Assembly (NCBI GenBank): GCA_020073305.1
Contig: JAIQFK010000028.1
Span: 1-64,000, forward strand
Direction of reading: 5' to 3'
DNA length: 64,000 bases
DNA from: Terriglobia bacterium
GTDB lineage: Bacteria > Acidobacteriota > Terriglobia > Bryobacterales > Bryobacteraceae
Shown piece by piece: positions 26,649-34,822 of this stretch. The translations under genes and the position numbers were made by a program. The first letter of the stretch is position 1; every line of letters starts with the position of its first letter. The notes under the pieces were generated by a model. That model ran no database searches. It had not been told where the DNA came from and saw only the letters and a program-made list of their open reading frames with translations.

Positions 26649-27004
26649 GTTTATTTTTACGGACGCTATTGATCCTCACGCTGCCCGTCATGTTGTGCGC
26701 CGCCGAGCTGCATGCGCCACCCTGGGAGAAGCCGGGAGCCGTGATTCGTCTCGGTGAGAGCCTCTACCGCGAAAATTGCGCGGTGTGTCACGATATCGAT
26801 AAGGACCAGAAGAGCACCCGGAAAATCGGCCCCAGCCTCAACCATCTGTTCAAGAAGCCCAGGCTGCCGCTCTCCAAAGGCCGGCCTAGCCGTGATTACG
26901 TCAAAGTCAGGATTCAATACGGCGGCCAGGTGATGCCGGCATTCATGAAGCGCATCAACGAAGAGCAGATCGCGGCGCTGCTCGTATATCTCGAAAGCAA
27001 GTAG
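26645..27004 (+). CDS. actE: alternative complex III monoheme cytochrome c subunit (ActE)
   Basis: A 119-residue protein with an N-terminal hydrophobic signal (about 3-20) and one heme site, CAVCH, in LYRENCAVCHDIDKD. A distal Met is likely in the GGQVMPAF segment. This is the normal ActE layout: a periplasmic monoheme cytochrome that passes electrons from ActA. GTG 26645 overlaps the actD stop. No actF and no cytochrome oxidase genes follow; the next gene is a Gfo/Idh/MocA oxidoreductase 4 nt downstream. Confidence 0.85.
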   Translation: MSLFLRTLLILTLPVMLCAAELHAPPWEKPGAVIRLGESLYRENCAVCHDIDKDQKSTRKIGPSLNHLFKKPRLPLSKGRPSRDYVKVRIQYGGQVMPAFMKRINEEQIAALLVYLESK

Positions 27005-27007
27005 GAA

Positions 27008-27949
27008 ATGCTGCGATGGCTCGTCATCGGCGTTGGGGACATCACGGCAAAGCGCGTCCTTCCCGCGATCCTCGCCGAGCCACGAAGCCGGCTGGCCGGG
27101 ATTGTCACGCGCGATCCTAAGAAAGCCGAACCCTACGGCGTGCCCGGCTGGACGGCGCTGGATGATGCGCTGGCGGAGGCGGGCGCCGATGCGGTCTACG
27201 TCGCCACCCCGGTATTCCTGCACGCTCCGCAGACGATCGCGTGCCTCCGCGCGGGCAAAGCTGTGCTTTGCGAGAAACCGATGGCGCTCCACTACGCGGA
27301 GGCATGCTCCATGCAACGCACGGCGGACGAGACCGGCCGCACGCTCGGCGTCGCTTATTACCGTCGTATGTATCCGAAGGTGAATCGCGCCAAAGAACTG
27401 ATGGCCGCCGGCGCGATCGGCCGGCCTGTGCTTGCCGAGGCAACTTCGCACGACTGGTTCCATCCCGACGACGGCTCTCGCGATTGGCTCCTCGACCCGA
27501 AACGCGCTGGCGGCGGACCGCTGTACGACATCGCCTCGCATCGCATCGATTTGATGAATTACCTGTTCGGCACCCCGCGGCGGGCCACCGGGCAGCTTTC
27601 GGCGCTCGTGCATCCGGGCGAAGTGGAAGACAACGCTACTGCCGTTATTGAATACGATACGGGTGTGCGTGCCATCGTGGATGTCCGCTGGCACTCGCGA
27701 GTGCTGCGCGACGAGTTTCGCATTCGCGGCACCGACGGCGAAATCGACCTCACGCCGCTCAACGGCCCCACCCTCGTTTATCCAGGAGCCGAAGAACATC
27801 TCCCAGCCCACCAGAATCTGCACTACCCGTGCGTCGAAAACTTCGTTAGCGCCGTACTGGAGAACCGGCCCCTGCGTTCAACGGGAGCGACGGCGCTCGT
27901 CACGGATTGGGTCACGGAACAAGTGACGGCCGCGAACAGACGTCACTAG
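27008..27949 (+). CDS. Gfo/Idh/MocA-family oxidoreductase (cytoplasmic)
   Basis: A 313-residue NAD(P)-dependent sugar oxidoreductase. It has an N-terminal Rossmann fold (LVIGVGDITAKRVLPAIL), the family signature CEKPMALHYAEA and a C-terminal alpha/beta domain with DIASHRIDL, whose His is a likely catalytic residue. It has no signal peptide, unlike the three other members in this window. It starts 4 nt after actE on the same strand and may be co-transcribed with the respiratory genes, though no functional link is obvious. Its last 4 nt overlap the end of the convergent transporter gene. Substrate unknown. Confidence 0.85.
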   Translation: MLRWLVIGVGDITAKRVLPAILAEPRSRLAGIVTRDPKKAEPYGVPGWTALDDALAEAGADAVYVATPVFLHAPQTIACLRAGKAVLCEKPMALHYAEACSMQRTADETGRTLGVAYYRRMYPKVNRAKELMAAGAIGRPVLAEATSHDWFHPDDGSRDWLLDPKRAGGGPLYDIASHRIDLMNYLFGTPRRATGQLSALVHPGEVEDNATAVIEYDTGVRAIVDVRWHSRVLRDEFRIRGTDGEIDLTPLNGPTLVYPGAEEHLPAHQNLHYPCVENFVSAVLENRPLRSTGATALVTDWVTEQVTAANRRH

Positions 27950-29238
27950 TCTCGATGAACCATCTGCCGCGAACTCTTCCCTTCAGGGTGCACCACCATC
28001 CATGCCAGCGAGCCCAGCGCGCAGAGGCCGGCAGCCACCAGGAACGATTGCGTCCATCCGAACTGTTTGGCAATCCAGGGCGTCAGGCTGGCCGTGAGCG
28101 CGCCACCTAATTGCCCGCCCATGTTCATAACGCCCGAAACGGACCCCGCAGATTTCCCGCCGATATCCGCGCTCACCGACCAGAATGAACTCTGGGAAAG
28201 ATAGAGCGCCCCCGTTCCGCCCGCAAGAACCACACTGGCCAGTTGCGCGCTGCTTACCTGCGTGGCCAGCGCCAGGAAAATCGCGCACAGCCCGATGCCG
28301 AACATGGCGAGGCCACAGCGCCCCACTCGTTTGCCATAGCGCTTCGTAAGCCGATCGCTGACCCAGCCGCCCAGCGGAGAACAAACCGCCATGGCCAGCA
28401 GGGGCAGCATCGTGTAGTATGAACTGTCTTGCGCGTTCAGCCCGCGCACCGTGCGCAGGTAAATAAAAAACCAGCTAAAGAAAATGTACGCCGCGTAGCC
28501 GTAGGAGAAATAGCTGAACGTGACAGCCAGAATGTCTCGATTGCCCAGAATGGAACTCCACGGGAGCTTTCCTTTGCCCGCCGCGCCTGTCTGCGGCAGC
28601 CCGGCTTCAATGTGAGCGATCTCTTCTTTCTGAATCCACGGGTGCTCGCGGGGAGTATCGCGCGCCACCATGTACCAGACGGCTCCCGCCACCAGCCCCA
28701 GCAGAGCGCTCACCCAGAATGCGGAGCGCCAGCCGTAGTGCAACATCACGTAGGTGATCAGCGGCGGCGTAATCCCGGAGCCGAGTCCGACACCTGAGAA
28801 AATGACGCCGTTGGCGATCCCGCGCTCGGCGGAGGGAATCCAGGCAGCCACCACGCAGTTGGAAGCGGGATAAACGACAGCCTCGCCAATCCCCAGAGAG
28901 AACCGAATCGCCACCAGCAAGATGATCATGCCGCCTGCGCCAGGAGGCAGCAGCGTGATGAGTACGGTAAAAACCCCCCACCAGACCACGCCCATCGCGA
29001 GCACGAACCGGGGTCCCATGCGGTCGGCGATCCAGCCGCCCGGGGCTTGAAAGAAAGCATAGCCGAGCACGAACGCGCTGAAGATCCACCCCATCTGGAC
29101 ATTGGTCAAGTGAAATTCCTGGATGATCGTGGGCCCAGCGATAGAAATGTTGACGCGGTCCAGGTAAGCGATGGCGCTCACCACGAACATCCAGAAAATC
29201 AGGATCCAGCGGATCCTCGTACGCAGAAAATCAGGCAA
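27946..29238 (-). CDS. MFS transporter, hexuronate/aldarate (ACS)-like
   Basis: A 430-residue, 12-helix major facilitator of the anion:cation symporter branch. The N-terminus contains ILIFWMFVVSAIAYLDRVNIS, and the loop GEAVVYPASNCVVAAWIPSAERG aligns with the hexuronate/glucarate transporters. The TTG start at 29238 is supported by AGGAGA about 7 nt upstream. Divergent from the zinc alcohol dehydrogenase-kduD pair; the shared 83-bp intergenic region and the ketouronate dehydrogenase next door suggest uronate uptake. Glucarate or galactonate are alternatives. Confidence 0.82.
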   Translation of the reverse strand: MPDFLRTRIRWILIFWMFVVSAIAYLDRVNISIAGPTIIQEFHLTNVQMGWIFSAFVLGYAFFQAPGGWIADRMGPRFVLAMGVVWWGVFTVLITLLPPGAGGMIILLVAIRFSLGIGEAVVYPASNCVVAAWIPSAERGIANGVIFSGVGLGSGITPPLITYVMLHYGWRSAFWVSALLGLVAGAVWYMVARDTPREHPWIQKEEIAHIEAGLPQTGAAGKGKLPWSSILGNRDILAVTFSYFSYGYAAYIFFSWFFIYLRTVRGLNAQDSSYYTMLPLLAMAVCSPLGGWVSDRLTKRYGKRVGRCGLAMFGIGLCAIFLALATQVSSAQLASVVLAGGTGALYLSQSSFWSVSADIGGKSAGSVSGVMNMGGQLGGALTASLTPWIAKQFGWTQSFLVAAGLCALGSLAWMVVHPEGKSSRQMVHRD

Positions 29239-29321
29239 TGGGCTCTCCTGTCGGAAACCGGCGAATCAGCGACACTCCATCATCCCGCAATCTCCGAATC
29301 TATACGAAAATCGAGGGAGGG

Positions 29322-30344
29322 ATGAAAGCAGCCTACTACGAAGGACATGAGACCATTCGCATCGGCGACTGCATTCCAGCGTCGCCGGCCACGGGACAGG
29401 TGCAGATTCGCGTCTCCCACTGCGGCATCTGCGGAACCGATCTGCACATCTTCCACGGCAAGATGGACCGGCGCGTCCACATGCCCCAGGTGATGGGTCA
29501 CGAGATGTCGGGCGCCATCGCCGCACTGGGCCAGGGCGTTGAAGGTTTCGCGGCGGGTGACCGCGTGACCGTGCGCCCGCTCGACCCTTGCGGTCACTGT
29601 CCCGCCTGCCGGGCGGGCCACAGCCATATCTGCCAAAACCTGAAGTTCATCGGAATCGATGCGCCCGGGGCCTTGCAGGGTTTGTGGACCGTGCCTGCCC
29701 ACACGCTGCACCGCTTGCCTGAGAATCTCTCGTTTGCGCAAGGTGCATTGATTGAGCCTCTCGCCGTCGCATGTCATGACGTGCGCATGGGAGAAGTGCG
29801 CGAGGGAGAGTACGTCGTGGTGCAGGGCGGCGGGCCCATCGGCATTCTCGTGGCCCTGGTGGCGCGCACCAAAGGCGCACGAGTCCTGGTTTCAGAAGTG
29901 AACTCCTACCGCTTGGCGCTGGCCCGGGAACTGGGGCTCGAAGCCGTGAACCCGCGCTCCGCCGACCTGGTGCAACTCGTTACCGAGCAGACCGGCGGCG
30001 CAGGCGCTGACGTGGTATTCGAAGTATCCGGCGCCGCTGCCGGCGCCGAGATGATGACGAAGTTGCCCAGGACCAGGGGTCGCATCGTCGTCGTGGCGCT
30101 TTTTCCCGAACCGCCGGCAGTCGATCTGTTCCGGTTCTTCTGGCGCGAGCTGAAGCTTGCTGGCGCGCGCGTTTACGAAGCCGTGGATTTTGAGGCGGCC
30201 ATTCGCCTCGCGGCTTCATGCGCCCTGCCGCTCGATCGCATCGTCACCCACGTTATCCCGCTGGAACAACTGGAATCCGGTTTCCGCGAGATGGAACGCG
30301 GTGGCGGCGTCATGAAGGTGCTGGTTGAGTGTTCGCGCGATTAG
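29322..30344 (+). CDS. zinc-dependent alcohol dehydrogenase (threonine/sorbitol DH-like)
   Basis: A 340-residue medium-chain dehydrogenase. Catalytic zinc ligands lie in SHCGICGTD and GHEMSG, structural zinc cysteines in CGHCPACRAGHSHIC, and the NAD loop is GGGPIG. GGGAGGG directly precedes the ATG. It lies 13 nt upstream of kduD and divergent from a uronate-type transporter, so it probably oxidises a sugar acid or polyol intermediate such as L-gulonate or L-galactonate. That substrate is inference from context; sequence alone gives only the family. Confidence 0.83.
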   Translation: MKAAYYEGHETIRIGDCIPASPATGQVQIRVSHCGICGTDLHIFHGKMDRRVHMPQVMGHEMSGAIAALGQGVEGFAAGDRVTVRPLDPCGHCPACRAGHSHICQNLKFIGIDAPGALQGLWTVPAHTLHRLPENLSFAQGALIEPLAVACHDVRMGEVREGEYVVVQGGGPIGILVALVARTKGARVLVSEVNSYRLALARELGLEAVNPRSADLVQLVTEQTGGAGADVVFEVSGAAAGAEMMTKLPRTRGRIVVVALFPEPPAVDLFRFFWRELKLAGARVYEAVDFEAAIRLAASCALPLDRIVTHVIPLEQLESGFREMERGGGVMKVLVECSRD

Positions 30345-30357
30345 GGGGGCGAAATTC

Positions 30358-31128
30358 TTGAACGTTATCGATCAATTCCGGCTGGACGGCAAAACCGCCC
30401 TGGTGACCGGATGCAAACGCGGCATTGGCCGGGCCATGGCGCTGGCGCTGGCCGAAGCAGGAGCCGACCTCATCGGCGTCAGCCGGTCACTCGAATCGAA
30501 CGGCAGCGACGTGGAAAAAGAGGTCATGGCGCTCGGCCGCAAATTCAAAGCCTATACCGCGGATTTCAGCAAGCGCCAGGCCGTCTACGATTTCATCCGC
30601 GAAGTCACCTCCGATTTTCCCGCGATCGACATCCTGGTGAACAATGCGGGGACGATTCTGCGCAGTCCCGCGGCGGAGCACTCGGATCAGTACTGGGACG
30701 AGGTGATCGAAACCGACCTGAACTCGCAGTTCATCCTGAGCCGCGAGATCGGGAAACGTATGGTGGAGCGCGGCACGGGCAAGATCATCTTCACCGCTTC
30801 GCTGCTCACCTTCCAAGGCGGCATCACGGTTCCCGGATACGCGTCGGCCAAAGGCGCCATCGGCCAGCTCACCAAGGCTCTTGCCAACGAATGGGCGCCG
30901 AAGGGAGTGCAGGTGAATGCCATCGCGCCGGGCTACACTGCGACCGACAACACCGCTGCGCTGCGCGCTGATCCCGTGCGCAATCCCGCTATCCTCGCCC
31001 GCATTCCCGCGGGCCGCTGGGGTGTGCCTGACGATTTCAAGGGCGCAGTTGTCTTCCTGGCGTCGCACGCCTCCGATTACGTAAATGGCTTGATACTGGT
31101 GGTGGATGGCGGCTGGCTCGCCAGATAG
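30358..31128 (+). CDS. kduD: 2-dehydro-3-deoxy-D-gluconate 5-dehydrogenase (KduD)
   Basis: A 256-residue short-chain dehydrogenase. It has a TGCKRGIG cofactor loop (17-24), NNAG (95-98), a Ser148-Tyr161-Lys165 catalytic set and a C-terminal half very close to KduD (APGYTATDNTAALRAD, ERIPAGRWG-like, SDYVNGLILVVDGGW). KduD interconverts 2,5-diketo-3-deoxygluconate and 2-keto-3-deoxygluconate in pectin and uronate breakdown. The start is TTG 30358, with GGGGGCG about 8 nt upstream; this restores the usual 250-residue length. KduI and a KDG kinase/aldolase are not in the window. Confidence 0.88.
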   Translation: MNVIDQFRLDGKTALVTGCKRGIGRAMALALAEAGADLIGVSRSLESNGSDVEKEVMALGRKFKAYTADFSKRQAVYDFIREVTSDFPAIDILVNNAGTILRSPAAEHSDQYWDEVIETDLNSQFILSREIGKRMVERGTGKIIFTASLLTFQGGITVPGYASAKGAIGQLTKALANEWAPKGVQVNAIAPGYTATDNTAALRADPVRNPAILARIPAGRWGVPDDFKGAVVFLASHASDYVNGLILVVDGGWLAR

Positions 31129-31146
31129 CCGGCGCGCGAAGCGCTT

Positions 31147-32946
31147 CTACTGATTCGCCCCCTGAGTTTTTCTTCGAACCTGTTTCTCTTCGAGGACCCT
31201 TTGGACGGTATCCACCAGCGTTGCAGGGGTAATCGGTTTGGGCAAGAGGGCGTTGGCGCCCAATGCATTCGCCGGCTCCACCTTTACATGCTCAAACGCT
31301 CCCGACATGACAATCACCTTGAGCGAGGGATATTTCTCTCTGGCCGCCCTGACCAGATCACCTCCGCGTTCCCCCGGCAAATACAGGTCAGCGATGAGAA
31401 GATCGAACGCAGCTTCAGAAAGCCGCGCCAGTGCTTCGGGGCCATCGGACGCTTCAACAATTTGATGGCCGGCATGTTCCAGTACCTCGCGCGCGAAGCT
31501 CCGAACGGCGGCGTGATCGTCCACGACCAGGATGCTCCGGGCAGTTTCCCGCGACCAGTCGCCCACCTCCGCCAGCCGCTGCGCCTGCTCCGTTCCGTGG
31601 CGCTCAGTGATTTCGAATATCATGGCTCGACTCATTACGAAATTGCCGGATTCGTCCTTGACGGCAGTGGCGTTCAAAAGCACCGGCATGATGGAGCCGT
31701 CTTTGCGAACCATTTTGAATTCCAATCCACGTATCCGGCTACGCTCTCTAAGTCCCGCCTGGTTTGCCCGGTAGACTTCCGCGCTATCGGCGGTGAGAAG
31801 CTGGTCGAACGTTTTCTTTCCGATGACCTCTTCACGCGAATACCCCAGCCATGAGAGTTCGGTATCGTTGACGCGGATGAAGATGCTGTTCGCGTCGAGC
31901 GAGTGGTATCCGCACGGTGCATGGTTGTACAGATCGTGGATTTCCTCGGCCGCTCTCTGCTGGTTCTCCTCCGCCCGCCGCTGCTCGGTGATGTCCAGCA
32001 GCGTTCCCACCAGCCGCACCGGCCTGCCCCCGGCGTCGCATTGAGGCACCCCTTGCTCTAGAACGATACGTTCGTTCCCGTCAGGTCGCATCACGCGATA
32101 CTCAACCGTGTAAGGTTCGTGGTCTGCCAGCGAGCTGCGCACGTTCCCCGCGACACGCCCCCTGTCTTCCGGGTGAACCCTTTCTTCGAATGAACGGCGT
32201 TGGGGAACGATGGAACCGGGAATCAGGCCCAGAATACGAAAGGTCTCATCGGACCATGACATGTGATTTGTAAGCAGGTCGCGATCCCAACTGCCGCAAT
32301 GGGCGATGAATTCCTCCCTCTCGAACCGCTCCTGGCTCTCCTGGAATGCCTTCGAGGTACGTTCCCGTTCTGCTAGATCCTGTCGCGCGCGTTGCAGAGT
32401 TTTCTTGATGGCGCGCGACGCCAGATACTGCAGACCCACAATGCACACCGCATAGAGAACGCCGCTGAGCCATAGCGTCATCGAAGTGTGATGAACCGTA
32501 CTGGCCGGTAGGACGCCAGCCATCTCTGCGAAAACCAGCCCGAGCGCCGTGACGCCGCAGGCCACTCCGGCGATAATTCCCTCTCGCTCTCCCAGCACCA
32601 GCCCGGCAAGCAAAATGATGATGAGGTAGGACGGGGCCGTGGCGGAGCGGATGCCGCCTCCCGTAAATGCCATGCCTGTAACGAACGCCCACAACAGCGT
32701 AACCAACAGGAAACCCGCCAGCCGGACCCGGCCCCGTCTGGTGATGGCCAGCACGACAACACACGTGACATCCACGGCAGCAACGGCAAAAAGCCATCGG
32801 GCGGCGTTCACCGGCAGGGAGCTGATTGCCAGCAGGGTGATCGAAGTCATGGCCAGACCCAGGGTCCACAGGATCACATAGAGCAGACGGGCCGAGTCTG
32901 TTTTTGCCTGGTCGGTGAAAATAGGGGCAACAATCAGTCGACGCAT
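31147..32946 (-). CDS. membrane PAS-PAS-receiver protein lacking a histidine kinase
   Basis: A 599-residue protein. It has six or seven transmembrane segments (about 20-175), a short linker, two PAS/PAC domains (about 213-325 and 335-450), then a receiver domain (about 471-590) with acidic pocket VVDD (474-477), phosphoacceptor Asp520 and Lys570. No HisKA H-box or ATPase domain lies between PAS2 and the receiver. At residues about 456-470 the chain passes from QRLAEVG, which resembles the start of an H-box linker, straight to ETARSILVVDD, a typical post-kinase linker. A hybrid kinase that lost its catalytic core by in-frame deletion is the simplest reading; a natural kinase-less sensor is possible. 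Confidence 0.75.
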   Translation of the reverse strand: MRRLIVAPIFTDQAKTDSARLLYVILWTLGLAMTSITLLAISSLPVNAARWLFAVAAVDVTCVVVLAITRRGRVRLAGFLLVTLLWAFVTGMAFTGGGIRSATAPSYLIIILLAGLVLGEREGIIAGVACGVTALGLVFAEMAGVLPASTVHHTSMTLWLSGVLYAVCIVGLQYLASRAIKKTLQRARQDLAERERTSKAFQESQERFEREEFIAHCGSWDRDLLTNHMSWSDETFRILGLIPGSIVPQRRSFEERVHPEDRGRVAGNVRSSLADHEPYTVEYRVMRPDGNERIVLEQGVPQCDAGGRPVRLVGTLLDITEQRRAEENQQRAAEEIHDLYNHAPCGYHSLDANSIFIRVNDTELSWLGYSREEVIGKKTFDQLLTADSAEVYRANQAGLRERSRIRGLEFKMVRKDGSIMPVLLNATAVKDESGNFVMSRAMIFEITERHGTEQAQRLAEVGDWSRETARSILVVDDHAAVRSFAREVLEHAGHQIVEASDGPEALARLSEAAFDLLIADLYLPGERGGDLVRAAREKYPSLKVIVMSGAFEHVKVEPANALGANALLPKPITPATLVDTVQRVLEEKQVRRKTQGANQ

Positions 32947-33052
32947 ATTTCACGAGGCGGATCGAGAAAAAACACACCTCTCCTTCACTGAAGTCGGACG
33001 GATAACGACTCCTCAGGGGGAGAAATGGCCAAGTTTATTTTTATCGTCCTGG

Positions 33053-33058
33053 ATTATA
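33053..33058 (-). promoter_or_regulatory. -10 (TATAAT) of the PAS-receiver gene
   Basis: Perfect TATAAT on the minus strand with a weak -35 (TTCTAA, 17-nt spacer). It implies a leader of about 100 nt before the ATG at 32946, which has GAAGGAGAGG within it. Confidence 0.4.
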
Positions 33059-33099
33059 TCAGGTGTTGATTCCGGTTAGAAAAGAGGAATATTGATTTA

Positions 33100-33114
33100 A
33101 TTTCAATTTGAAAT
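33100..33114. promoter_or_regulatory. 15-bp AT-rich palindrome, candidate operator
   Basis: ATTTCAATTTGAAAT is a perfect palindrome around a central T, upstream of the PAS-receiver gene promoter. Its position suits a repressor or activator site. No regulator can be assigned. Confidence 0.4.
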
Positions 33115-33260
33115 AATAGCGAATATTTCCACCGGCCGGCGGATTTGACACTGAAAAAAGTTCCTGTAGGACGAAGATTCTTGCATGGCATCAAGAAAAT
33201 GCGAACCGCCCAGGAGATTGCTGTGAGCGCTGTCTGATAGCGCTTCCCAAGACTCAGCCG

Positions 33261-33277
33261 GGCCGGGCAGCCCGGCC
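33261..33277. repeat. GC hairpin related to the GTGGCCGG repeats
   Basis: GGCCGGGC-A-GCCCGGCC, an 8-bp perfect stem with a 1-nt centre, just downstream of the leftward secreted-protein gene. It shares the GGCCGGGC arm with the 12411-12432 repeat. It may act as a hairpin terminator for that gene, but there is no T-tract. Confidence 0.5.
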
Positions 33278-33283
33278 GTCATT

Positions 33284-33646
33284 TCACGACACCCGCTTCG
33301 CCGTCAGATCCGTGCTCCAGGAGCCATCGTCGGTGCCCATGGTGAACTTGATCTCGTCGCCGCTCACTTCACCCTTATAGACCAGCTTGATCGGGTTGCC
33401 TTCCCATTCCGACATCACCGAGAACGTGATCGTTGAGCCCTGCACTTTTCCTTCGTCGACGCTGACGTCCTTATCGCGAAGGCCGCCCACCGTTCCGGTG
33501 AGCTTGTCGCCGTCGGCCTTCAGGTTGAAAGTCAGCTCGTGCTTGCCTTCCTCGGTCTCAAGCGTCCCCTTCCACGTGCCATTTGCGTCCGCGGCAAACA
33601 CCGGCGCAGCCAGCACCGCCAGCGCCATAATGAGAATAGTCTTCAT
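33284..33646 (-). CDS. small secreted beta-rich protein, function unknown
   Basis: A 120-residue protein with a signal peptide (about 1-18, ending FAADA). The mature part alternates short strands (GTWKGTLETEEGKHELTFNL, LTGTVGG, IKLVYKGEVSGDEIKFTM), suggesting a small beta-barrel or lipocalin-like fold. Such single-domain secreted proteins are common in Acidobacteria; none of known function is recognised. GGAGG lies 5 nt before the ATG and a -10 TATAAT about 40 nt upstream. Monocistronic. Confidence 0.7.
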   Translation of the reverse strand: MKTILIMALAVLAAPVFAADANGTWKGTLETEEGKHELTFNLKADGDKLTGTVGGLRDKDVSVDEGKVQGSTITFSVMSEWEGNPIKLVYKGEVSGDEIKFTMGTDDGSWSTDLTAKRVS

Positions 33647-33686
33647 CTTTCCTCCCACTCCCCGAATCGTACGGTTCGGTGAAGGA

Positions 33687-33692
33687 ATTATA
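33687..33692 (-). promoter_or_regulatory. -10 (TATAAT) of the small secreted protein gene
   Basis: Minus-strand TATAAT, with CTGACA 15 nt upstream as a possible -35, about 40 nt before the ATG at 33646. Confidence 0.5.
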
Positions 33693-33796
33693 TCAATTGC
33701 CAATCGCTGTCAGTCCCGGCACTCTGATAGCCCGGCGGGGCGGCGACAGTCGTGCCTGCCCCTATCCCGGCATGCCATTAGAATGGTGAGGAGCCC

Positions 33797-34822
33797 ATGA
33801 AAGCGCTGGTCAAAAGCAAACGAGAGCCGGGCCTCTGGCTCGAAGACGTTCCTGAACCGACCATCGGGATCAACGACGTGCTCATCCGCGTGCGCCGGGT
33901 TGGCATTTGCGGGACCGACCTTCACATCTACAACTGGGATGAATGGGCGCAGCGGACCATCCCCGTACCCATGGTCATTGGCCATGAGTTCGTCGGCGAA
34001 ATCGTGGACACCGGCTCGAACGTGAATGACTTTCACCGCGGCGATATCGTAACCGGCGAAGGCCACGTCGTTTGCGGCCGCTGCCGCAACTGTCTGGCCG
34101 GGCGTCGCCACTTGTGCGCGCATACCATGGGGGTGGGCGTGAACCGGCCGGGCGCGTTCGCTGACTACATCGCGGTTCCCATGACCAACATCTGGCGTCA
34201 CAAGGACAACATGGATCTCGACGTCGCCGCCATTTACGATCCTTTTGGAAACGCCGTGCACACCGCGCTTTCGTTTCCCGTCCTGGCCGAGGACGTGCTG
34301 ATTACCGGAGCCGGTCCGATCGGCATCATGGCCGCGGAGGTGGTCCGGCATGCCGGTGCGCGATACGTCGTCATCACCGATGTGAATCCTTACCGGCTGG
34401 AGCTCGCGCGCAAACTCGGAGTCACACGGGCAGTCAATACATCAGAAACGCCGCTGGCACAGGTTCAGAAAGACCTGGGGATGCAGGAGGGATTCGACGT
34501 TGGCCTCGAGATGTCGGGCGTTCCATCGGCATTTCGCGAGATGCTTTCCAATATGAGCCACGGCGCCAAGATCGCCATGCTCGGCATCCCGTCCAAAGAA
34601 ATCGCAATCGACTGGACCGTCGTCGTCTTCAATATGCTGACTATCAAGGGAATCTATGGCCGCGAGATGTACGAGACCTGGTACAAGATGGCGGTCATGC
34701 TGGAATCCGGCGTGGATATTCGTCCCGTGATCACGCACCGCTTCCCTTACCAAGAATTCGAACAGGCGTTTGCCGTTGTGCGCTCCGGTTGCTCCGGCAA
34801 GGTCATCATGGAGTGGGCGTGA
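33797..34822 (+). CDS. tdh: L-threonine 3-dehydrogenase
   Basis: A 341-residue zinc dehydrogenase, the same length as characterised Tdh. The catalytic zinc region is [16 protein letters not shown] with GHEFVG, structural zinc cysteines lie in [15 protein letters not shown], and the cofactor loop is [12 protein letters not shown]. The segments HTALSFPV and [16 protein letters not shown] are characteristic of Tdh rather than general alcohol dehydrogenases. It converts L-threonine to 2-amino-3-ketobutyrate. GAGGAG precedes the ATG. The kbl ligase is not adjacent; an exported Gfo/Idh/MocA gene follows, its start overlapping the stop by one base. Confidence 0.9.
   Translation: MKALVKSKREPGLWLEDVPEPTIGINDVLIRVRRVGICGTDLHIYNWDEWAQRTIPVPMVIGHEFVGEIVDTGSNVNDFHRGDIVTGEGHVVCGRCRNCLAGRRHLCAHTMGVGVNRPGAFADYIAVPMTNIWRHKDNMDLDVAAIYDPFGNAVHTALSFPVLAEDVLITGAGPIGIMAAEVVRHAGARYVVITDVNPYRLELARKLGVTRAVNTSETPLAQVQKDLGMQEGFDVGLEMSGVPSAFREMLSNMSHGAKIAMLGIPSKEIAIDWTVVVFNMLTIKGIYGREMYETWYKMAVMLESGVDIRPVITHRFPYQEFEQAFAVVRSGCSGKVIMEWA

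Larger units (their letters stand above)
32947..33283. other. 337-bp AT-rich intergenic region
   Basis: The longest gene-free stretch in the window and markedly AT-rich at 33040-33130 in a GC-rich contig. It contains a minus-strand -10 at 33053-33058, a 15-bp palindrome at 33100-33114 and a GC hairpin at 33261-33277. No ORF with coding character was found. The low GC could reflect regulatory DNA or a decayed insertion. Confidence 0.6.
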
